A stretch of 64,000 nt of DNA from Paramarasmius palmivorus (taxonomy: Eukaryota > Basidiomycota > Agaricomycetes > Agaricales > Marasmiaceae): NCBI GenBank assembly GCA_037176845.1, contig JAYKXP010000028.1, positions 186,001-250,000 of the forward strand, in the 5' to 3' direction. How positions within the stretch are numbered: position 1 is the stretch's first letter; the number at the start of each line of letters is the position of its first letter. A program made the translations under genes and the position numbers. Below the pieces are notes generated by a model. That model searched no databases, had not been told where the DNA came from, and worked only from the letters and a program-made list of their open reading frames with translations. Positions 25,486 to 37,600 of this stretch are shown piece after piece.

Positions 25486-26582
25486 CTAGAACAGTACAAC
25501 CTGAATCTTTCCTGACGTTATCCCTTGCCGAATGCTTGGGCTTCCTATAACCGTCTTGAAGACTTCGTCTCGCGTTTCCGGGATATCCAGAAGATTTCGC
25601 TTCTTCGTATCGCGGAAGGTAATGTCTAATATTATATGTGTGAGAGCAGATGTACTGAGGGCATCTATTCCGATTCCATTGTCAGCGTCTGACGGGAAAC
25701 AAGTAGAATACACTAGCCTGTGTCACACAGCAGTTTTCCGAGTCTTCCGGGTGTTCCAACCGCTGCTCCGACCTTCGTCCGCTTCAAGTATGCAACATGC
25801 TCCGACAGCTTGAAGTGTTTAGCGAAGAGCTTCGCAACTTCGCCGCCCTTCTCGCCGCGTAGTTGTTTGCTCTTCAGTATTCGAGTTACATCGGCAACCC
25901 GAAGTGCCGCGCCGGTCACAAAAATGAGAGTTGGAGCACCGTTGGATTTGGACTTCTGTGAGAGACGGGTGTGAAGAGCGGGTAGGACTACATAGTTTCA
26001 GTATTCGAGTATGCAAAACACAAAGATTGGCACCCGGACCTTTCATTATAAATGCTGCAAGCTGATCAAGTGTCCTGGGACCCGTCCAAGCTGTAGTGTC
26101 CGCTATAGAGGATTCTGAAAACAAGAGGTGAACTTAACAACTCGACCGTAACAGGAATTCTCGTTTACCAACCGGGTATTCGCAAGTCTTCCAGCTCAAG
26201 TTCCGATAGGTCTGTGAATGTTTTCCGTGCCATCGACCACAGGTATTCAGATAATGCGGCAGGCGCCTGCTCGGCCAAGGAATGTGAATCGTTATCGTGT
26301 TCAGCTTCTTCGACTAGTCTCCGGCGCTGAGTGTTGCGTTAGATCCGCTTCGACCGTTATGCATCGGGAACAACTTACCTTTGCCTTCCGTTCCTTCATC
26401 TTTTCCTTCCTTTTCCGTTTCTTCTCACTTCCTTGGGGTTCGAGAGGGACCCCAGGCTCGGCCTCTTCATTGAAGGTATCGTCTGGAAGATCGTCAATCT
26501 CCTCGAGGTCCTCTTCACCAGAGCTTATAGCATAGTCCTCAATAACAAAGTCGTCCAAGTCGTCTCCTCCAGTATGAGCCAT
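25486..26582 (-). CDS. CMS1: Cms1-like small-subunit processome protein
   Basis: Homologue of Cms1, a component of the 90S pre-ribosome that resembles a DEAD-box helicase core without the catalytic motifs. The start MAHTGGDDLDDFVIEDY at 26582 opens an acidic N-terminus, followed by a strongly basic stretch (EKKRKRKEKMKERKAK). After the first intron come RRLVEEAEHDNDSHSLAEQ, then TLIFVTGAALRVADVTRIL, KHFKLSEHVAYLKRT and VGAAVGTPGRLGKLL, which correspond to the helicase Ia/Ib strands (GTPGR in place of TPGR). The end, SGKIQVVLF, is at 25486. It diverges from the exonuclease gene at 26759. Confidence 0.83.
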
Positions 26583-26758
26583 GGGGCCAGAATGAGTGGC
26601 GCAAGGAAGCTGAAAGAGTGTTCAGTAACAAAAAAGTTAGCCGCCAAAAAGAAGTACAATCGCTCACGTGAGGTGACCAGATTTTTTACCCACAAGCGCC
26701 TAAACGACGATGACCTCGTTGTAACTGTGTCTCTGCACTCCTCTGCGCGGCAACTTGG

Positions 26759-28055
26759 ATGCTCAAGAAATATATGGACCCTCAAATCAGCTCCCTCGGT
26801 GACCTTTCCTTTCTGTTCATTGTGTCCATCATGGTTATCGGAATCATCGACATGATTCGTCGTTGGCTAAGAAGGGAGAGGACTCAAGGTAAGTTCAAAA
26901 TCCTTCCGACGCTCCTATCTTAAACACATATTGCTTAGGAAGCGAAGCTGTCGAGTCCGTAAAGACAAGCCCTCCCACAGCCGTAGAGCATTCGCCACCT
27001 TCCTCATCGGAAATCAAACCCCAGCGCAAAGCAGTTACCACCAAGCAGCCTTTTGATGCTTTCCTAGTCGTGGACTTTGAGGGCACTTGCGACGAAGGAA
27101 CAGACTTTAATTATCCGAATGAGATAATCGTTCGTTCTTTCAGTGTATTTGCCTCACAACCTTGCACTGACGAGTATCCGTAGGAATTCCCGGTATTCCT
27201 GGTAATGTGGAAGGACCGGCAGAGTAATGGCAAAGCTAGCGAGCTTTATGTTAAATCCGAGTTTCACACCTACGTGAAGCCTTCATGGAGACCCGTCTTA
27301 TCCGCTTTCTGTACTAATCTCACAGGCATCACCCAAGTACTATTTCGATACTCATTGTCTCGACAATGATCTCATGCTGACACTGCAGGACCAAGTTAAT
27401 GTCTCCCCTTCCTTTCCTGAGGTCTTGACAATGCTGGAGAAATTTCTTGTTCAAGAAGGCCTGATTGATAAGACTACGGGAGAACGTAAAATGCGTTTTT
27501 GCTGGTGCAGTGATGGTCCATGGGATATCCGTGACTTCATGGTGAAGCAATTGTACATTGCTCAGGTTGGCTTTCCTTGTACGGCTTATTGGACCCGTAT
27601 CAATGCTCGATTTTAGCATTCATCATGGCCGAGTTGGCTGAAAGGGGATGTTCTTGACGTTCGTGAAATGGTTGCCGAGTGGTGTAGAAACGGTGGTGGA
27701 AACCAAGGCAAGAAGGTGCGTAGAGTTCGCTCACCTCGATGCAAACTAACTTCGTTACAGCGCAAAAATAATAAAAGGCCGACTCTCACTGTATCACGTA
27801 ATATCTCCGCACAACTTCGCGCACTTGAGCTTCCCGGATTCGAAGGGCGGCAGCATAGCGGTAGAGATGTTCGTTTTCTATTCGACTCTTTTTCCATTTC
27901 TCATGTATATTCAAAAATAGGATACCAAAAATATAACAAGAATACTAGCAGAGCTAGCTCGTAGGGGAGTGAAATTACAGCCAAATATTACAATAAACTA
28001 CAAGCGAAGATGGAAGTGGATGGGAAGTGACGGCCTTGTACACCTGGAGCGCTAA
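26759..28055 (+). CDS. ERI1-type 3'-5' exoribonuclease with N-terminal membrane anchor
   Basis: DEDDh exonuclease of the ERI1/KapD group, which trims structured RNA ends in relatives. Catalytic residues can be placed: Asp and Glu in FLVVDFEGTCDEG, Asp in CWCSDGPWDIRDF, and His with the last Asp in GRQHSGRDDTKNITRIL. The order NEIIEFPVFLVMW, FHTYVKPSWRPVLS, LTGITQDQV is the ERI1 order. Six exons join cleanly, the last ending GLVHLER at 28055. The first exon encodes MLKKYMDPQISS followed by a hydrophobic helix (SFLFIVSIMVIGIIDMI) and a basic flank RRWLRRER, so the enzyme is probably anchored with its catalytic domain cytosolic. No SAP domain is present, unlike animal ERI1. Confidence 0.85.
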
Positions 28056-28188
28056 CCCCCGACTTCAAGCGCCGAGTAGGATATAAAGTCTGTATTCGGG
28101 AGCCAAACTCTACTGATGACAGTGCATACTGTACATTAATCACGATGCCATACCGCCGGTGTCCCGCGTTGCTAACATAAAGTACCGT

Positions 28189-30491
28189 TTACTGTGGACA
28201 GAGCTCAGTTGAGTGGTTGCATGTAGATGATAAGGATAACGTACGAAGTCCCACAGTGTGCCGAAGGCTGGTATACCCTCAGCTTTACAGCCTTCCATGA
28301 TTTCCGAGTTGCCAATATAGTTTGAAGTTATGAACACGACTGAAGATGTTTCAACTCCGCGAATCGCATGAGGGGAATGCGTGTACAACTCACCTTCTGC
28401 ATTCCAGGTCTTGTACGCTTCTCGAACCAGTTTCATGGTATCGGGCCTACCCCCTCTTTGCTTACTGTCCCACAAGACTAGACGTTCAGGTCCTAGATGT
28501 TTGTGTATGAGGCCACTGATTGTAGGTCCGAACGTCTTTTCTTGGTCGGATCCTGTGAAAAGAAAGACATTTTAGACATCTTCGAATTCCACGTTCGATG
28601 CTAGTACTCACCGATCCATATCAGGAACCTTTTGATTTACTATCAGATCGGAGGTTGTGAGACGAGTGGGAAAACCTTACCAGTGTGGGGATTGAAGGCA
28701 CGTAGACAAAGCAGCACCGATACCGGTACCAGTACATACCCGGATGCCTCTCTTGTAGAGCGTGGAAGTATTGGAGACCCCAGCAAACTAATCGAGGTAA
28801 GTCATGGTAATAAAGCGGGAATGTCAAAGCCTGTGAACACACCTTAAGCTCGCGTGTCCATATTGTTTTTGGCGGATCGTTGACGAGACTGCGTGTGAAA
28901 TCTCCTTGTACGCCACAAATCATATAGTGCACGCCACTGTCCTTGCCTTCCCTGTGATACCGCTTAGACAAAAAGATCCGGTAGAGAGAAAACACGTACG
29001 AGATTATTCCAAAGGCATGGTATTCCTGTTAGCAGGGTTAGCGGCGAGTTTGAACATTCTTTTAGGCCAATACGCACCATGATTGAAGAGCGACTTATAC
29101 GGCCGAGAAGTCCCTGCTGCATACCTGAACAAAAAAAATCAGATTCATGTCGGTTGCATGCAATAGCACATGTACTCACCACGTCGGAACTTCAAGATCG
29201 CTACTTTGGGTGAAGGCTTTGATTTATCATGAATGTTGTTGATCACTCAATTAAACATGACGGGCTTACTATCTCAATCTCGACAGGCACTTCACGGACG
29301 AAGAACCATGGGAGTGCAACGCTACGTGGACCATGAGTAAAACTAGGATCGACAGCAAGAATTAAGAGAGGCGTACAATACGGTCATTCCTATCGTGAAC
29401 CAAAAGTCTTGCTGTCGAACAATGTGGACACCGTCCAAGTTCCAGGTATGGGTGGCACCATCGTATGTGTCTCCGAGGATGACAAAGGCCCCTAGACAAG
29501 TACTGAGTGCGCGCTGAACATCGACGAATGCCTCAAACAAACTCACAAGTAGCGATGAGACCGATCCAGCCGACGAAACGGTGATGACGCTCAAATACGC
29601 TTTATGAATACCACTCAGCAAGAGTCCCTAGATGTTGCTGCTAGTAGACTTACTTGTGATGATTGTTTCGTACCCAGGGGAAAGCACTAAGGGCGCTAAT
29701 CATCACGGCGAGGTTAGTGACGACACCCATGACAAGGATAGCGTCGTGTTGTACATCGAGGGTCCTAAACATGTTGATGACTTTCAACAAGAGCCAGAGG
29801 ACTCCAGAAAGAGCGCAGCCACTGTGGATTCCGCCGAGATGCTTAGGAGATACGATAAGACCAGCCGCACGGTCGAAGGAGCACACGCAAACTCACTTGA
29901 AGGACGGAAGTGCAGCCCAGTCTGAACCGCAAAGGCGGCCACTGTCATTGAAAGGTTAGCATACTTGAAAGCGGTCGTATTGATGATGGGGTATTGACCT
30001 TTGCGAAGCACGTGTTGACAACCAAGTACAGAATACGTCCAAAAACTTCATTGCGCATCAAGATGGCAAAATTGAAGTTTGCCACAACCATTGCACCAGA
30101 GTACTTGACAGCATAAGGGAAGTGGCCGGATGCTGCAAGCCCAAGTCCTATCATGTTGATGCCAAAGCAGAAGGTGAAAAATTTCCTGCCAGGTACAAAA
30201 TGGTTCAGCGCCAGAGAAAAAACACCGACGATCTGCTCACCGATAAGTGTTGAACCATAACTGAAAGCGCACCCATCGCGATGCCTTTTTCTTCTTCGGC
30301 TTTGTGGGTGGCCTTCCTTCGTTCGACTTCACTACTTTCTCTAGCGAAGGTAGAGCAACCTCCTTCGTGACCTCCTTGACGTATGCAGGCGGGAGAGGAT
30401 TGGGAAGAGCCACATCGTCGTTCGGAGTGCCCTTCTCAGCGTCAGAGTAAGCGTTGTTGATGACAATATCGACAGTGGGTCTTGGTTCCAT
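28189..30491 (-). CDS. TmpA-like integral membrane protein with oxidoreductase-like C-terminus
   Basis: Membrane protein of about 550 residues resembling Aspergillus TmpA, a plasma-membrane protein linked to developmental signalling and to the membrane part of NRPS-like reductases. The N-terminus is cytosolic and charged (MEPRPTVDIVINNAYSDAEKG, then KPKKKKASRW). Helices follow: FFTFCFGINMIGLGLAASGHF, the segment LGGIHSGCALSGVLWLLLKV, ILVMGVVTNLAVMISALSA and WIGLIATWAFVILGD. His residues in GGIHSG and HHRFVGW recall haem or metal ligands. The C-terminal half reads like an FAD/NAD-binding module: HYMICGVQGDFT, CTGTGIGAALS, WFLIWIGS, ERLVLWDSKQRGGRPDT, VVFITSNYIGNSEIM, ending GTLWDF with the stop placed just after the last intron. 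Confidence 0.75.
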
Positions 30492-31230
30492 AATGGATGG
30501 TAGAACCGGGAGTGGTGAGTAGAGGGAAAAATACTAACGACCCAAAACACGGGAGGGCAGGCCTCTTATGCCAACTTCGCACGTAGGTGATGCAATATGA
30601 ATTGCGAAACCACCTACATTTCTCAAGCCGGAGGTGTGAGTGAATTGCAAGAAAACAGAAACGGTATCTTGCAGTCCCGAGTATCCGTGGTACAAAATGT
30701 GGTTAAGCGTACACCAGCGTGAAGGAACCGAAAACTTGGGTGATCAACGATAATAGAGGTTTGCAGGAATAGCCTTTGTTGTACCGTTAAAGCGGAACCC
30801 TTCTGTAAGACAGGGTCATGATCTCCATGTGCTGATAATGAAATCAACCAATCAGCTAAGATACAGGCACGAGGATTTGTCGAGGAAATAACCCCTTCGG
30901 AGTCAAAGCAACGGGCCATTTTCTCAGAAGGGGAAGATATCGACGCATTACGTGCGAAATGTTTCTCAGGAAAGATAAGTGACAGCAGACGTACTGTCAT
31001 GTTTGGAGCAACCGTTACATTCACCGAGTTGATTCTTTGCGACGGTTGGAAATGGTGGAGTGAGTCTGGTGCTGGTGGATGAGGGTTGCTATCGGAGCAC
31101 TGTCGGAGAAAATGTGGTTTGGAACAGAGAACGTGTAAGGTCACGTGTGCATGAACTAGTCATGCATCGATCGCGTCCGAAGGTTGAGGTTGAGTGTGAC
31201 TCGTTCTCAACTCTTTCTTCAACAACCATC
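30492..31230. other. Divergent intergenic region between TmpA-like gene and OPI10
   Basis: About 740 bp separating two divergent start codons. A minus-strand reading frame of 173 codons runs through 30623-31144 but has no recognisable motif, Pro- and His-rich random-looking composition, and lies where two promoters are expected, so it is not called a gene. Confidence 0.4.
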
Positions 31231-31889
31231 ATGCCTCTTAGTCTTTTCGGAGGTGCCATAACTGCAGACGCACCTTTGAATCTGTTGGATGCCTCGTAAG
31301 GACCATTTTCAGATCATGTTCCAACTCACAGTTTCAAACTTTCCTTACACAGAGACGTACGTCAAGTACCCGATACCCAGGAAGTCTTTCTTTTTCCCGA
31401 TTCCAGTGTCAGCATCATAGTTGAAATACTGGAACGAGTGGAACCGAATCAATACGAGGACGCCATCAAGTTCAGTACTCTCACATGTACATGTCTTCTT
31501 TGACCTGTTTCCTTATTCACACACATCCATTCTCTCCTGGAAGGTTCCACTTTGATTCATTGGCCCACGATAACAATGCCGTATTTGGGCAGATAGAGTC
31601 CGTTAGTGTTATTGCCAACGATAGGGGCGATAAAACCCCCTCTGCAATCACACTCTCAGGCGTGCAACGAGTACAAAAATTCAACCGGACGCAACCTGAC
31701 GAGGTGAAGATCTTGATGGCACTATATCGTGTGGAAGAGAAAGCCATCGATTTAGTAGTCACCTTCAATGTGCCTGTCATTGCTGAGGATGGTGGAGCTG
31801 TCGGTCCGGATGGTCTCGAGGTATCTAAAGAGCAGTTTGATACGTTTGTGCGATCGGTGCGTATCGTGGATTTCGGTTTATTTGCTTAA
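31231..31889 (+). CDS. OPI10: Hikeshi/OPI10 nuclear import carrier for Hsp70
   Basis: Small adaptor that binds ATP-Hsp70 and FG nucleoporins to carry Hsp70 into the nucleus after stress. The start MPLSLFGGAITADAPLNLLD is followed by DVRQVPDTQEVFLFPDSS, then FHFDSLAHDNNAVFGQIESV, AITLSGVQRVQKFNR and ends RIVDFGLFA. Three exons join in frame; length near 190 residues is typical. The FG-binding and Hsp70-binding surfaces lie in the DTQEVFLF and VSKEQFDTFVRSV regions of the family. The window also encodes an Hsp70 (SSB), though the usual Hikeshi clients are SSA-type. Confidence 0.9.
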
Positions 31890-32299
31890 AAGAATGGAAT
31901 GGACATGCGATTAGAGTATCGGCGAATGTACAACCAGATTTCACCCAGTAATATACACGCCATGTTCCTCTAGCTCTGGAGTCAACGACGGTACCGTGTC
32001 CGTCCCTCTCGGTCCCACACTAGATTCCCCACGATGAGAGTAAATAGTCAAGCCAATGGTTCCTGATACCAGGTCTTCGTTACCGGCGTTCTCATGTTCT
32101 TCATGCGCAAAGCATGACGACTATGTCTCCAAACTTCTCCAACTCTGATTCGAGGTTATCGAGCCATCGAGACGTGTCTGATAAGGGGCCAAAGACCAGC
32201 CCGAGGCCGATGCCCTATAAGAATAGGTCGTCAATCAAAAGTCATGCCTGCAGATTCGTATGTAGTTACCAACTCAAGCGCAACCCTTTCCACGACCCG
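31890..32299. other. Convergent 3' intergenic region
   Basis: About 410 bp between the stops of OPI10 and the Atg38-like gene. No gene, RNA or repeat was recognised. Confidence 0.35.
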
Positions 32300-34026
32300 T
32301 CAAGACTGTGAGACTCCACTTTCCTCTTCCTCAGGCTCTTCGACTATTCGCTCCTTCACACCACCACTACCTGATCTGTTAGCCGCTTCTTTCACTTGCT
32401 TCTTCTTCTTCGCCGATTCCTTCAACTTTTCCCACCGTTCTCGGAATTTCGCAATCATCGCTTTCTATTTTAAACGCTGTCAGAACACCTGCCGTGAATT
32501 AAAGACGTTGAGAACGTACATTCTTATCATTTTCTATTCGCATGATTCGAAGCTCATCCTCGAGTTCTTTGACCCGTCGGGCGTATTGAGCTTCTCGGGC
32601 CGTGTTTATGCCTGGTAGAGGCGGTGGTGGTACAGGCAAAGGAATAGGGAGAGCCGAGGCGGGCAGGTTCATATTCATAGTACCATGTTCGAGCCGCTGA
32701 CCCGTGCCCAGAATAGATGCGCCCATTGCTCGTTGCGCCTAAACACCGAAATAATAAAGAACATTCAAGTAAGTACATAATGAGCAGTCAGCCCACGCCT
32801 ACCTCTTTCGATGCCTGAACGATACTATCCCTTAACATCATGTCTTGTTCTTTCCTCACTTGGAGTATCTTCTCGGTAGCTTCTAGTCGTCGTTGAAGTG
32901 ACTCTACCTGGACCTTGAGGGAGGTGTTTTCTTGCTTCATTGCGCGCATTGTAGATTCCGAAGGTATGAGGAAGAATGATTCCGAGAGGTCGTCTCCTGT
33001 GTTATCATATCAATGACATGGAACAGCACGCAAGGTCGAGGCACCAACAACGTACCTTCATCGAACAAATCTTCATCATCATCGACTGGGTCCAACCTCT
33101 CCTTTCCTTTCCCCTTTGTCTTTCCTTTCCCGTTGCCAGTTGCATTCCCACTGCCAATCTTCAGCTTTCGTGTCAACCGCGATACCATGGGTTCATCAGC
33201 ATCTGTAAAGTCTGTATCGCTACTTTGACTACCACCCTCGCGTCGCACGGTTGTCGGATTTCCTTCAGACGAGTTTTCATTTCCCAGAGGAACCGTGGCA
33301 AATGCAACAGGTTGAGAGAGGTTATCTAGCATCCCTTGCATAATGTTCCAGAATTGATTGAAGGCATCGCCTGGATCTGACTTTTTTTGGACAATACCAT
33401 TAGCGTGTTGTGGTGGGATGTTTTGTGGATAAGGTAGACGTACCCTCTGTCCCCCCAATAGCATAAAGGATTCATCAACAGTCCCCTGAGAATCCATGAG
33501 ATGTCTTGTAGGTGGTGTGTGCACCGGCGGTGGCATTAAATGCGAAGCGCCGGCGGAGGACGAGGAAGGTATAGGTTTCTGAACTTGAATCTGAGGGACG
33601 TTAGGATCCTTTCCTTCTTCACGTATCCTCTCGATCTTCCTTTCCAGTTCTGTACCTGCTTTTCGATGTTGAGTCGATAGCATCTGAAGGGTGCGCCTGG
33701 TCTAAAGAAATACGGAACATGATTTAGATTAAGGAAGGAATAGGGAAAGAAATATGCTGGACCGAATCATCTGATGCACGTTCGACCGCGGCCAGGTAAG
33801 CCTCTGCAGCTTTGAGATGCTCCTATAGCAATCATAACATGAGTATGTTCATGGGAAATGGTTAGACTTTGGAGGCTGACTTGAGCAGCAGGAATGAGTA
33901 ACCCATTACTCAAGTGTTCTTCGGCGTTTGCTGCGTGTTGGTGAGCCTGCACCAGAGAGATCAGAGAAGTGAAATAAGGCCGGTGAAAAGGATCACTGTA
34001 TTCATAGGCAATTCGATAGGCGGCAT
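32300..34026 (-). CDS. Atg38/NRBF2-like MIT-domain coiled-coil protein
   Basis: The start MPPIELPMNT, joined by an intron to AHQHAANAEEHLSNGLLIPAAQ and then EHLKAAEAYLAAVERASDD, forms a three-helix MIT-like domain. Its pattern (AHQ..A...L..G....A...H.KAA) matches the N-terminus of NRBF2/Atg38, the regulator of the autophagy PI3-kinase complex I. A middle part is low-complexity with GKGKTKGKGKER, then comes a clear coiled coil (MKQENTSLKVQVESLQRRLEA), a Pro-rich patch (PIPLPVPPPPLPG) and a second coil (ARRVKELEDELRIMRIEND). The protein ends GVSQS at 32300. Family placement rests on the MIT pattern plus coil layout and is moderate; another MIT protein is possible. Confidence 0.6.
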
Positions 34027-34128
34027 TGTATACGCAGAGGTAGCGTAGTGCGAGTGTGGGGTTTGAGAATGAGGCGTTTAGTCGTGGGAACAATGAGGTA
34101 GAGGCGCGGCACCGACAGCGTAGCACTT

Positions 34129-34690
34129 TTACCCACTCGACTGTATAGATGCTATATCCTTTACAGCGTCTAGACTTTTCTGGAACTCTTTCTCTTCTTG
34201 CTTTAGCTCGTATCTGAGCAAGTCTAAAACATGGTTCGCTAGTCAAAGGAGTCCCCTACCTGCGAACGATTGGCGCTCAAAATTCTGGATGATCATGCGG
34301 TGGTAGAGCGCCTTTTGTTGTCAGTAGTATTCGTGAGTCGTTGTGTTCTCTGGCATTGGCATTGGCAGATTGACAAGCTCCAGAGTCAAGACCTCTCACC
34401 TTTGTATATTTATGGCGGAGATTCCCAATGAGTGCTTCAACCAGACTAAGGAAGGCTATCGCAGAATCAGCAGCGCTCAGGAATCCGACATCGCGTCCCC
34501 GTTGTGGACTAAACGGTTGCACCCAATCATACTCAATGTCACGGACCAGGCAGTGTCAATATAGTCTATTTGAGCGTGCGAATGTCTCAAGGACACCTTA
34601 ACCTACCTCTTCGTCTCCAGAAGTGTCCCTTAGAGGTCTGATGACAACGGTTTCGCAAGCTCTGTCAGTTTCCTCCTCCTTATCCAGCCT
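34129..34690 (-). CDS. Small helical protein of unknown function, start not resolved
   Basis: Exons can be joined on the minus strand into [82 protein letters not shown] and DLLRYELKQEEKEFQKSLDAV, ending SIQSSG at 34129. The joins use plausible introns (about 34550-34618, 34336-34400, 34222-34262) and the product is helical with a short coiled coil. No clear ATG was found, and the 5' part lies antisense to the first exon of the C2-Kelch-kinase gene at 34640. A decayed copy of the same segment exists at 38945-39440, which supports a once-coding unit. I do not recognise the family. Confidence 0.35.
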
Positions 34691-37600
34691 CCCTGCCCAG
34701 CTAACCTAGTCCAATGATCTTAGCAAGCGCATTACGATCACTGGTTAGTCTGACTTCACGCCTCGACACTTTATGCGATTTGCTCATCAACGCTCTCCAG
34801 TCGTTGCCGCGGACGGTCTATCCAAACGCGATGTTTTTCGTCTCCCAGATCCTTTTGTTGTCATCAACGTCGATTCGGAACAGACCTATACAACCAGTGT
34901 CGTGAAAAAGACTCTCAATCCTTACTGGAATGAAACTTTTGATTTGTATGTCTCTCGTTCTATCCTTCTGCATGTTCTTACATTACAACAGCATCGTCAA
35001 CGACACATCAGTCATCTCCGTCCGGATATTCGATCAACGCAAATTCAACCACAAAGATCAGGGTTTCCTGGGTGTTGTCAATGTCCATATATCTGATATC
35101 GATCTAGAGGATTTAAAACGAGGCGAATATGGTGCATATCCATACTATCTATCCCATTTTCCTTCCTCAATACTCTCCAGAAATGCTCACTCTTGATCTC
35201 AAACCAACCAATCCCCTCGTCGGCGTCAACGGCAAACTCACACTCCATTTCTACAATAACGACCCCCAACCCATCTCTCCCCAAGCTTCTTCCTACACTA
35301 TCATATCTGACAACATGTGCAGCTATGGGGGACCCACTTTACCTGCTTTTTGGGATGAAAAATGGACAGTGGAGGACTACGCTGACGACGACGACGACAC
35401 GTGTGCCAGCCCTCGCGGAAGGGCTAAATCAATCGGCATATCTTCTCGTATATCAAGCATCGCAGATGAAGCAACCGAGATAAGTTGCAAATCAGGTTCC
35501 TCCTCGCTTAATGAGGGTACTCAGCAACAGCCACCACACTGGTCAGCACGTCTTTTCGATATTTTGCCATCAACCCTCAATGAGCATGGCGTCTTATTCC
35601 CCTCTTCCTCTTCACCCTTCCCGCGATACGGGCACACCTTGACAGTAACTTCCACTTTGGCAGGCGATCTCCACTTCTTTGGTGGAGTTGTGGATGAATC
35701 CGTGACAAACGACTTATATTGCTTCAATGTTCGCAACTTTTCTGCTAGCCTCGTACAAACTATTGGCGATATTCCCTCGCCAAGAATCGGCCATGCCTCT
35801 GCGATGATCGGCAACGTCCTGATTGTCTGGGGAGGTGATACTAACGCGGCCAATCCCAATGCGAAAGCAAGGCAAGACGGTGGGCTATACTTGCTCAATC
35901 TAGGTACAAAATTACTACGATGTTCTAAAATCTGTTTCTGAAAACTTGTCTCTAGTCTCTCGCGAATGGACCCGCGTGTTGGCTGATGGCCCGACGCCGG
36001 CAGGACGATACGGGCACGCTGTTGCAATGGCCCAAACTTCCCGGTTTATCGTGTTTGGTGGTCAAGTCGATGGAGAGTTCTTGAATGATCTCTGGTCATT
36101 TGACTTGAATTCGCGTAAGCGGTAATTCTTGATTTCTGACCTTTGTATCAATCCCGCTCCCTTTAGTTCGCTCGACACCCACTTGGGAACTCGTCGAATC
36201 TACGTCTCTAGAAAGGCCCGCAAAGAGGACCGGGCACGTGTGTGTCGGGTATGGTGATCGTGTCATCGTGTCTGTCCACATCCGTTCACATTCGTGAATA
36301 GTATTCTGAACTATGTATAGCTTCGGGGGCACCGATGGCCAGTATCACTACAATGACACCTGGGCCTTTGATTTCAAAAGCAGAAAATGGTCAGAACTTG
36401 AATGTATTGGATTCATTCCTGAGCCAAGAGAGGGCCATGCTGTTGCATTGGTCGATGATGTGATGTATATATTTGGTGGGCATGGCGTTGATGGGAAGGA
36501 TTTTGGTGATTTGGCTGCCTTGAAGGTTTCAAGCGAGTCGTTTTCATTTCATCCTGTTTTCAATATCTGCATTACGCTTACAAATTTTCTGGTAGACCTA
36601 CGTTGGTATATGTTTCCAAAGATGGGCCTGGCGCCATCCGGCCGATCAGGCCATGCAATGGCCTCGGTTGGAACTAAAGTATTTGTTCTGGGCGGAGACA
36701 GCTTTCCACCATCCAGAAGTGATAATCTGAACCATGTTTATGTGCTGGATACCAGTGAGTTCATGCCCAATTTTATTTTTTCTTCTCATTTCAGTCTAGG
36801 TCGCATAAAGTATATCAGTGACAAGAAACCGGCTGTTATATCCCTTCAATCTGATTCAACGCCAGACATCTCAGATGACGAGACGCACACGATCCATATC
36901 CAGCAAACAGAAGCAAAGACACTCTTGAGCCAGCTAGAAGCCATTCTCCATGACAAGAACAAATACCAAATCCTGGTTTCACAACGTGGAACACTTGCAC
37001 AGTCCCTTTTAGATTTGTTGCAGATGGCGAGTTTCCATACATTTACTCCTTCGGTAGCAAGCTCATTCAGTCTAGCTATCGATTTCCCCAGAAATATCTC
37101 CTCCACTTCGTTCGTCTGTTCTGAAAGCGCTACTGCGGCTTTCTCGACAGTCAAACCTCTATCCCCAGTGCTTGACAATTGGGAACGTCAAGCAGCTTGA
37201 AGGACACCCAGTCGATTCAGGAGGATTCGGCGAGATTTGGAAGGGCGCAGTTGAGGGTTCTCAAGAGATAGTTTGCCTAAAGGTGGTAAAACTGTACCAA
37301 AAGTCTGATGTTGAAAAGGTTCTCAAGGTGCGTATACGTGCCCGTTCTTAGGCTTTACTAACCATGTTATACAAAGAAATTCTTGCAAGAAGCAATCATA
37401 TGGAGACAACTAGAGCACCCTAACCTCCTGCCATTTCTTGGTCTTTACTTTCTCGGCGAAGGGCAGCAGCGGTTGTGTCTCATTTCGCCATGGATGGAGC
37501 GTGGGAATTTGATACAGTTTTTGGAACAAACGCCGCGAAAAGATGTGAATCATCGCCAATTGGTGTGTTGTGCGGTCCACACGCGTCTGTTCGTTCCACT

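Noticed and set aside
30623..31144. Minus-strand open frame of 173 codons between the TmpA-like gene and OPI10
   Set aside because: No motif or intron pattern, and it occupies the divergent promoter region.
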